A stretch of DNA of 6,226 nucleotides, taken from NCBI GenBank assembly GCA_015767395.1, contig JADWMI010000147.1, forward strand, positions 1 through 6,226, written 5' to 3'. The notes below the pieces were generated by a model, which worked only from the letters and a program-made list of their open reading frames with translations, searched no databases and had not been told where the DNA came from. Below are positions 4,909 to 6,226 of the stretch, one piece after another. The number at the start of each line of letters is the position of its first letter. Position 1 is the first letter of the stretch. A program made the position numbers and the translations under genes. The stretch comes from Bacteroidota bacterium (lineage in GTDB: Bacteria > Bacteroidota > Bacteroidia > Flavobacteriales > Flavobacteriaceae).

Positions 4909-6222
4909 ATGGAAATATTAATAAAGGCATCACAATTTATTTTAAGTTTATCATTTTTAATTGTTCTGCATGAATTGGGACATTTTATTCCTGCGAAAAT
5001 ATTTAAAACACGCGTTGAAAAATTTTACTTATTTTTTGACTATAAATTTTCAATATTTAAAAAGAAAATTGGAGATACCGTTTATGGAATTGGATGGATA
5101 CCATTAGGAGGTTATGTGAAAATCTCTGGTATGATTGATGAAAGCATGGATACTGAGCAAATGCAACAACCAGCTCAACCATGGGAATTTAGATCTAAAC
5201 CAGCATGGCAGCGTTTAATTATTATGTTAGGTGGTGTAATTGTAAACTTCATTTTAGGCGGTTTAATTTACATTATGATTACATTTGTTTGGGGTATCGA
5301 TTACGTAACTCCTGAAGGTGTAAAAGATGGTTTTGCCGTAAATGAAATCTTTAAAGAATATGGTTTTAAAGACGGTGACAAAATCACAAAATTTGATGGT
5401 GTAGAACCTTTAAATGTATTGGATGTTAACAAGCATTTATTTTTAAGAGGTATTACTTCATTAGAAGTGATTCATGAAGATGGAAACACAGAAACACTAA
5501 CTATTCCTGAAAATATTGGTAGCATTATGTGGGAAAATGGTGTAATGCAACCTTTTTCTGCCAGAACACTTCCTGTAATTGACACCGTAGTAGTTGATAC
5601 TCCTGCTGAAAAAGCTGGTTTATTAAAAGGTGATCGAATTATTTCTGTAAATAATTCGCCTGTTGCTTATTGGCAAGATTTTACAAAGTTGATTCAACAG
5701 TCTGAAAACGAAGTTAACTTAACTATTGAAAGAAATGGAGTTGCTGAAAACATCACTATTAACCCTGATGAGGACAGAACTATAGGCGTTTCTAACTTCA
5801 GACAAAACTCTGTTGATTATAAACATAAAAAATATACATTTTTAGAAAGTATTTCTAAAGGAAACTCTTTAGCCATTTGGACTTTGAAAGACTATATTTC
5901 TCAATTCAAATATGTATTTACTAAAAAAGGGGCAACCAGCATTGGTGGTTTTATTGCCATTGGAAATATTTTCCCTGCTACTTGGAGCTGGCAAGCATTT
6001 TGGAGCATTACGGCATTTTTATCAATAATGCTTGGCTTTATGAACTTATTACCAATTCCAGCGCTTGATGGTGGTCACGTAGTTTTCACTTTATTTGAAA
6101 TGATTACAGGTAGAAAACCTAACGATAAATTTTTAGAGTATGCACAAATCACTGGATTTATCTTATTAATCGCATTACTACTGTTAGCCAATGGGAATGA
6201 TGTTGTGAAGCTATTTTCATAA
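4909..6222 (+). CDS. rseP: RIP metalloprotease RseP (site-2 protease)
   Basis: This 437-aa inner-membrane zinc protease cuts membrane-spanning helices, typically of anti-sigma factors after a first periplasmic cut, and clears signal-peptide remnants. The zinc site is HELGH at residues 21-25 (His21, Glu22, His25) in the first membrane segment. The third ligand, Asp387, lies in NLLPIPALDGGH (379-390). GGYVKI at 67-72 is the conserved membrane-associated loop, followed by the second membrane segment (about 103-126, MLGGVIVNF). Two PDZ domains follow, about 135-200 and 215-285, the second with the core TPAEKAGLLKGDRIISVNN. The last two membrane segments are about 361-385 and 411-427. Length is close to E. 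coli RseP (450 aa) and the gene is complete, ending 4 bp before the window edge. It diverges from the SCO1 gene and has its own promoter. In Bacteroidota, likely substrates include FecR-type anti-sigma factors; that is inference. Confidence 0.96.
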   Translation: MEILIKASQFILSLSFLIVLHELGHFIPAKIFKTRVEKFYLFFDYKFSIFKKKIGDTVYGIGWIPLGGYVKISGMIDESMDTEQMQQPAQPWEFRSKPAWQRLIIMLGGVIVNFILGGLIYIMITFVWGIDYVTPEGVKDGFAVNEIFKEYGFKDGDKITKFDGVEPLNVLDVNKHLFLRGITSLEVIHEDGNTETLTIPENIGSIMWENGVMQPFSARTLPVIDTVVVDTPAEKAGLLKGDRIISVNNSPVAYWQDFTKLIQQSENEVNLTIERNGVAENITINPDEDRTIGVSNFRQNSVDYKHKKYTFLESISKGNSLAIWTLKDYISQFKYVFTKKGATSIGGFIAIGNIFPATWSWQAFWSITAFLSIMLGFMNLLPIPALDGGHVVFTLFEMITGRKPNDKFLEYAQITGFILLIALLLLANGNDVVKLFS

Positions 6223-6226
6223 TATA

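Noticed and set aside
1..6226. Search for an undescribed defence, mobile or RNA-based system.
   Set aside because: All long frames belong to known housekeeping or metal-transport families, intergenic gaps are short (at most 156 bp), and no transposase, integrase, array, tRNA or attachment-site repeat is visible.

Overview
The window reads as a chromosomal metal-homeostasis locus of a Bacteroidota species, most likely a member of the Flavobacteriaceae. The evidence is the low-GC sequence, genes that start without Shine-Dalgarno sequences, and several good matches to the Bacteroidota -7 promoter element TAnnTTTG in the intergenic gaps. The encoded proteins (stand-alone FeoA plus FeoB, a DtxR-family regulator with a FeoA-like tail, a GufA-type ZIP transporter, an SCO1 protein and RseP) are also typical of that group. 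All six main genes are intact. I see no mobile element, RNA gene, CRISPR array or long non-coding stretch.

Layout: (1) 52-1534, plus strand: a two-gene operon of a DtxR/MntR-type metal-sensing repressor and a ZIP-family divalent metal transporter, 4 bp apart. The DNA before it holds two copies of a TTTAG/CTAAA-type operator 22 bp apart, the second lying over the predicted -7 box. (2) 4004-1552, minus strand: feoA, feoB and a 37-residue FeoB-associated Cys-rich membrane protein, the last coupled to feoB through a TAATG stop/start overlap. This operon converges on the first with only 17 bp between the stop codons. Its promoter region has a TATATTTG -7 box and two perfect inverted repeats, one sharing arms with the operators in front of the DtxR-type gene and one Fur-like. 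(3) 4752-4072, minus strand: an SCO1/SenC copper chaperone with its own predicted promoter. (4) 4909-6222, plus strand: the site-2 protease RseP, diverging from the SCO1 gene.

How they may work together: the regulator probably senses Fe(II) or Mn(II) and represses its own operon. The arm similarity suggests it may also act on feoAB, so two metal importers (ZIP, and the GTP-dependent Fe(II) channel FeoB) could be switched by one repressor, possibly with Fur as a second input. The SCO1 and RseP genes are probably neighbours rather than parts of this circuit.

I found no clearly new system. The items most worth a second look are the paired inverted repeats at feoA, the tandem operators at the window start, the mixed metal-ligand set of the regulator, and the 37-aa protein coupled to feoB.
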